A DNA stretch of 64,000 nucleotides from positions 930,001 to 994,000 of the forward strand of contig CP019454.1 of assembly GCA_002951815.1 (NCBI GenBank), written 5' to 3'. How positions within the stretch are numbered: the first letter of the stretch is position 1; each line of letters begins with the position of its first letter. This DNA comes from Sulfobacillus thermotolerans. Its GTDB lineage: Bacteria > Bacillota > Sulfobacillia > Sulfobacillales > Sulfobacillaceae. This document shows, piece by piece, positions 60,882 to 64,000 of this stretch. The position numbers and the translations under genes were made by a program. The notes below the pieces were generated by a model. That model was given only the letters and a program-made list of their open reading frames with translations. It had not been told where the DNA came from and did not search any database.

Positions 60882-61274
60882 TTGCAGTATCGCATATTAG
60901 CCGCAAAAATTCACCGGGCTACGGTGACCGAAGCCAACTTAAATTATATTGGGTCTATCACTATTGACCAGGCGATTTTGGACCAAACAGGGCTAAAGCC
61001 CTACGAAATGGTTCAAATTAGCAACCTATCTAATGGGGCGTTGTGGCAGACGTACATTATTGCGGGGCCTCGTTTTCAAGGGGATATTTGCCTCAATGGT
61101 CCTCCTGCGCGGTTGTTTAGCCCCGGAGACTTGGTCATTATCTTGGGATTTCGTCTCTATAGCGAAGAGGAATTAACGTCATATCACCCAGTGGTCGTGT
61201 TTGTGGATGAACACAACCAAGTCACCGAAGTCGTGCACGAAGAAGCGCCGTTTGAGGTACATGGGTCGACCTAG
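60882..61274 (+). CDS. panD: Aspartate 1-decarboxylase
   Basis: PanD decarboxylates aspartate to beta-alanine for pantothenate and CoA. The precursor cuts itself between Gly and Ser in NYIGSITID, making the pyruvoyl group. The rest (AKIHRATVTEAN, LWQTYIIAG, GDICLNGPPARLFSPGDLVIILGF) is a normal PanD. TTG 60882 has AAAGAGG at 8 nt; an in-frame GTG at 60873 is less likely. Length 130 aa. panB and panC are not adjacent. Confidence 0.94.
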   Translation: MQYRILAAKIHRATVTEANLNYIGSITIDQAILDQTGLKPYEMVQISNLSNGALWQTYIIAGPRFQGDICLNGPPARLFSPGDLVIILGFRLYSEEELTSYHPVVVFVDEHNQVTEVVHEEAPFEVHGST

Positions 61275-61291
61275 GATTAGAAGCATCGTGC

Positions 61292-61330
61292 AAAAGCCGT
61301 CTGCTGGGTCTATGCCCATGGCGGCTTTTT
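61292..61330. terminator. Bidirectional terminator between panD and the GPH symporter
   Basis: AAAAGCCG (61292-61299) pairs with CGGCTTTT (61322-61329), with an inner GGG/CCC pair; it has A- and T-tracts and overlaps the stop codon of the convergent gene. Confidence 0.7.
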
Positions 61331-62618
61331 ACACGGTCAAAGACTCTGGTGCTTCCACGACACTTTCAGGGACACTAAAGCGGTAAATGGTCCAGAAGGC
61401 CAATGCCAAAAAGACGAGGGGAATACCGCTGATGAGGGCACGAAAGCCGGCTTGCACGCTAATAGAGGCATATCCGTGCGCATTAGCATGGTATCCTGTA
61501 CTGTGAAGCACAATATAGAGCAACAGCGCTTGCACGGAGACGCCGAGACGGAGAATAAATCCATTGATGCCGTAGAAAATGCCCTCACGACGGCGGCCCG
61601 TTTGGCGTGCATCGTAGTCAATAATTTCGGCCATCAATACATCAGCCAACGTTAAAAATCCTGCCAATCCCGAACCTAAAAACACGGCGCTCACAAGGAC
61701 TATAAGCGGTCCGTGGGCCCATAACAACGGCAGTAAGCCTGCGGCAATCCACCCTATGGTCCAACGTATGGACTGGTGTGAACCAATTTTTCTCACCACC
61801 CGTGTCCACGGTAAGATCAGAATCATAGCAGTGACAAAGATACTGGCTAAGACGAGAGACAGCATACTGTGGGATAAATGCAGAACATACTTCGCATAAA
61901 ATGGAAGAACCGCCGGCACGAGCCCTAATGTCAATTGGACGAGAAAATTCATGGCGAGGAACTGGCGAAAGCCTTGCTCCTGCCTTAGAATGCGTGGGCT
62001 TTCCCATAAAGACCAGTGTGGCAGAGACGCTATGGTGGGTTCCTCGTGGGACCCGAAGAGGGAGAGGAAGAATCCAGCGGTTCCGATAGTCCCGAGGATG
62101 AATCCCATGGCCGTCCACCCCAAATGGCCGTATAAAAGGGGAGGGGCGGCAACCCCAATCAACAGAGCAATAACTCCCACGACTTGTCGGGGGAATTGGG
62201 CCCGTGTGCGCTGTTGGACAGAACGAAACATTTCCGGGAATAAACTCGTCCAATTAAGTACCACGGTCAAATAGGTCAGGTCAAAGAACATGACAATGAA
62301 TAAAAAGTATGCCGGAAGCCATTGGTGGGAAACCACCGGGTGCCAGAGAAAGAAAAAGAGAATGCCAACCGGGAGGCTCAATCCGGCAATATACGGGATA
62401 CGGCGTCCAAACCGGGTGCGAGTACGGTCTGACCATTGGCCAATGGCGGGATTTAACACGGCATGCCAAACACTTTGAACGGCCATTGCGGCGGTAATCG
62501 CGCCTAAAGGAGCTCGAAGATGGTCAATATAGAAGAAAAGGGCAAAGGTAGCAAACGCTTGACTAAAGATATTGCTGCCTAAGTTACCAAGCGCATACCA
62601 TTTAGGCCGAATAGCCAT
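61329..62618 (-). CDS. GPH-family sugar:cation symporter
   Basis: A 429-aa membrane protein with about twelve segments. It has the GPH pattern: YALGNLGSNIFSQAFATFALFFYIDHL at the start, NPAIGQWSDRTRTRFGRRIPYI in the second loop and DVLMAEIIDYDARQTGRRREGIFYGINGF later. These carriers take up glycosides, pentosides or hexuronides. It follows the GH31 gene with a 17-bp overlap, so it likely imports the sugar that this enzyme cleaves (an alpha-glucoside or alpha-xyloside). The start has GGAG 9 nt upstream. Confidence 0.9.
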   Translation of the reverse strand: MAIRPKWYALGNLGSNIFSQAFATFALFFYIDHLRAPLGAITAAMAVQSVWHAVLNPAIGQWSDRTRTRFGRRIPYIAGLSLPVGILFFFLWHPVVSHQWLPAYFLFIVMFFDLTYLTVVLNWTSLFPEMFRSVQQRTRAQFPRQVVGVIALLIGVAAPPLLYGHLGWTAMGFILGTIGTAGFFLSLFGSHEEPTIASLPHWSLWESPRILRQEQGFRQFLAMNFLVQLTLGLVPAVLPFYAKYVLHLSHSMLSLVLASIFVTAMILILPWTRVVRKIGSHQSIRWTIGWIAAGLLPLLWAHGPLIVLVSAVFLGSGLAGFLTLADVLMAEIIDYDARQTGRRREGIFYGINGFILRLGVSVQALLLYIVLHSTGYHANAHGYASISVQAGFRALISGIPLVFLALAFWTIYRFSVPESVVEAPESLTV

Positions 62619-64000
62619 CACGGGAATCTCCTTTCTTATCATGCCATAAGCGAACGATACAGGTTAATGGGGTTACAGCGCCGTGCAAAGAAAGTGCGAC
62701 GGCGCCCTCAAACGCCGCAAACTGGCAACGGGTACCGGGGTTTAAGCGTACCTTGACGGCGCTATGAGTGCCTTTTGGCAGGTGCGTTGCGTAAACGGGC
62801 ATAGCTATAGAATCATCCATGGGACACAAACTCCCAGCGCTCGGTTGATACTGCCAGACCAACGTGCCGCCACTTGGCAATGCCCATTCTCCAGTGGTGG
62901 GATCATCACCACAACTCATATAGAGGGTGAGGTATTCAAGGGCGTGTGGCAGATCGGTTCCAGGCCCTTGTCCAATGGGGATGAATGAGTCTACAATGCC
63001 TTCCATTACTTCATCTGCAATCTCAACCCCTTCCATCAGGGGGAGGGTGGCGCCAAGGCGTACGTACAAAGGCAGGCGGTCATCGGGAATGGCCGCTGAG
63101 ATCCACTGTGGGCCCGTATATATTGTATTGGTCCACCAGCAGCGCCACGATCCGGTGGGAAAATAGAGACGGTGTTGCTTAGAAGATCGTTTCGTCACTG
63201 GAATGACCAAGAGATCGGATCCGAGCATAAATTGTTGATCCAGCGTCCAACTGACGGGGTCGGTGGGAAAAACCATATACATGGGACGCACGAGGGGCAG
63301 TCCGACCTGGGTGGCTTGCACGGCTAAGTGGTGAAAATACGGATAAAGGGCAGTATGTAAGCGGGTATAACGGGTATAGACCACTAAAGTTTCCTCATCT
63401 TTGGTGAAATGCCAGTTTCTGGGGCGTGCCGTGCCATGATGGGTGCGCATAACTGGCAATAGGGCGGCCAGTTGGAGCCAGCGCCAGTATAAGAGACGTC
63501 CAGAGGGCTTGGTCAAGCCAAACGTCATATAGCCCGCGATATCAGTAGCCCAGTAGAAAAATCCTGCGACTTGGGCGGAAAGCACTTGGGGAATGACAGT
63601 GGGCAAGCCGTCAGCTTCTTCAAAGTCTGTATCGGAGTCTCCGCCCCACATGACCGGAGCCAGGCGATGCGTTCCAACCCATGCGGAACGGACAAAAAAC
63701 GTATAATCTCCTGATGGGCGGGCGTTGTCCCAAAAAGTCCGGTTAATCTGCTGCCAAAGTAAAGGATAGCGATTATGGGTATGCCAGCCTGTCGTCTTAT
63801 CGGCCATGATGGCGTTAACTGGGAGATATTCGCCAAAATCGGCCATCCACCCATCGAAGCCTAGCTGCCGCGCTGGCTCAAAGAGATGCGTCGAGATCCA
63901 ACTTTGGGCGTTGGGATGCGTCAGGTCAAGCTCGCCATGGGCAATTCCTAAAATGGGAATGCGGACAGGTAAGCCTGATGCATCTTGCACGAGCATGTGG
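62602..64000 (-). CDS. GH31 alpha-glycosidase, C-terminal part (gene runs off the window)
   Basis: The catalytic barrel is present from just before the nucleophile: FDGWMADFGEYLP holds the catalytic aspartate, and VMWGGDSDTDF the acid/base aspartate. The ATD-containing FFYWATDIAGY and MRTHHGTARPRNWHF are GH31 sugar-binding segments, followed by the beta-sandwich domains. The first 200-300 residues of such enzymes lie beyond the window edge; an ATG at 63996 is internal, not the start. Activity could be alpha-glucosidase, alpha-xylosidase or sulfoquinovosidase. It is cotranscribed with the downstream symporter. Confidence 0.9.
   Translation of the reverse strand, partial: HMLVQDASGLPVRIPILGIAHGELDLTHPNAQSWISTHLFEPARQLGFDGWMADFGEYLPVNAIMADKTTGWHTHNRYPLLWQQINRTFWDNARPSGDYTFFVRSAWVGTHRLAPVMWGGDSDTDFEEADGLPTVIPQVLSAQVAGFFYWATDIAGYMTFGLTKPSGRLLYWRWLQLAALLPVMRTHHGTARPRNWHFTKDEETLVVYTRYTRLHTALYPYFHHLAVQATQVGLPLVRPMYMVFPTDPVSWTLDQQFMLGSDLLVIPVTKRSSKQHRLYFPTGSWRCWWTNTIYTGPQWISAAIPDDRLPLYVRLGATLPLMEGVEIADEVMEGIVDSFIPIGQGPGTDLPHALEYLTLYMSCGDDPTTGEWALPSGGTLVWQYQPSAGSLCPMDDSIAMPVYATHLPKGTHSAVKVRLNPGTRCQFAAFEGAVALSLHGAVTPLTCIVRLWHDKKGDSRDGYSA

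Overview
The window reads as chromosomal DNA of a Gram-positive, probably spore-forming and acidophilic or thermophilic bacterium. Gene content and style suggest Sulfobacillus or a close relative in the Bacillota; this is inference from the proteins, not a database match. Supporting signs are the hemE-hemH-hemY order of Gram-positive coproporphyrin-type haem synthesis, a Bacillus-type glutamine synthetase, a LytS/LytT-type two-component pair, a sulfocyanin-like cupredoxin, AGGAGG-type ribosome sites and many GTG and TTG starts. There is no prophage, insertion sequence, CRISPR array or rRNA.

Layout. 0.1-4.5 kb: a penicillin-binding D,D-carboxypeptidase, a degenerate Mrr-like protein, ybaK and an ammonium transporter. 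4.6-8.3 kb: hemE-hemH-hemY plus a ThiS-like protein that lacks its diglycine tail. 8.3-16.3 kb: acyl-CoA ligase, S9 peptidase, MFS transporter, GDT1-like protein, tRNA-Arg(CCG) and a kinase-like phosphotransferase. 16.5-19.8 kb: nadC-nadB-nadA, with a NiaR-like palindrome at the promoter. 20-22.5 kb: a relative of cyanobacterial acyl-ACP reductase, then glnA. 22.6-30 kb: a DUF421 protein and the arginine operon argCJBDGH behind two ArgR-like boxes. 30-35.2 kb: an FTR1 permease and a copper-delivery cluster (CcoI-type P1B ATPase, DsbD_2-like protein, an unknown membrane protein, YtkA/FixH-like lipoprotein). 35.5-43 kb: 3-hydroxyisobutyrate dehydrogenase-like enzyme, HAD phosphatase, UPF0173 hydrolase, orphan Cas4-like nuclease, OsmC, ychF, hemL, lgt and an L,D-transpeptidase. 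43-49 kb: moaD-moaE, a LytTR regulator with its kinase, pncA and an amino acid permease. 50-51.4 kb: two redox genes interrupted by TGA. 51.5-64 kb: phosphatase, acetyltransferases, CPBP protease, DPP-IV-like peptidase, methyltransferase, J-domain membrane protein, degenerate cupredoxin, potassium channel, PaiB-like protein, panD, a GPH sugar symporter and a truncated GH31 glycosidase.

The most striking finding is at 50.1-51.0 kb. A glutaredoxin and a two-domain glutaredoxin-like protein disulfide oxidoreductase lie convergently. Each has an in-frame TGA exactly where the first cysteine of the CPxC active site should be (UPHC and UPYC). Behind each TGA is a stable hairpin whose 8-nt apical loop starts with G at the same distance, 15 nt. 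The rest of each reading frame is intact and has the expected fold signatures, and TGA is an ordinary stop for many genes here. The pair therefore looks like two selenocysteine-containing thiol oxidoreductases. A palindrome like those bound by CsoR/CstR repressors overlaps the glutaredoxin promoter, and a DUF2892 membrane protein sits upstream of the second gene, which hints at a copper- or persulfide-responsive redox module.

Other points of interest are two genes that appear to start at ATC (L,D-transpeptidase, histidine kinase), a cupredoxin without signal peptide or full copper site, a PRK06851-like protein with both P-loops eroded, and a perfect 21-bp hairpin before ychF.
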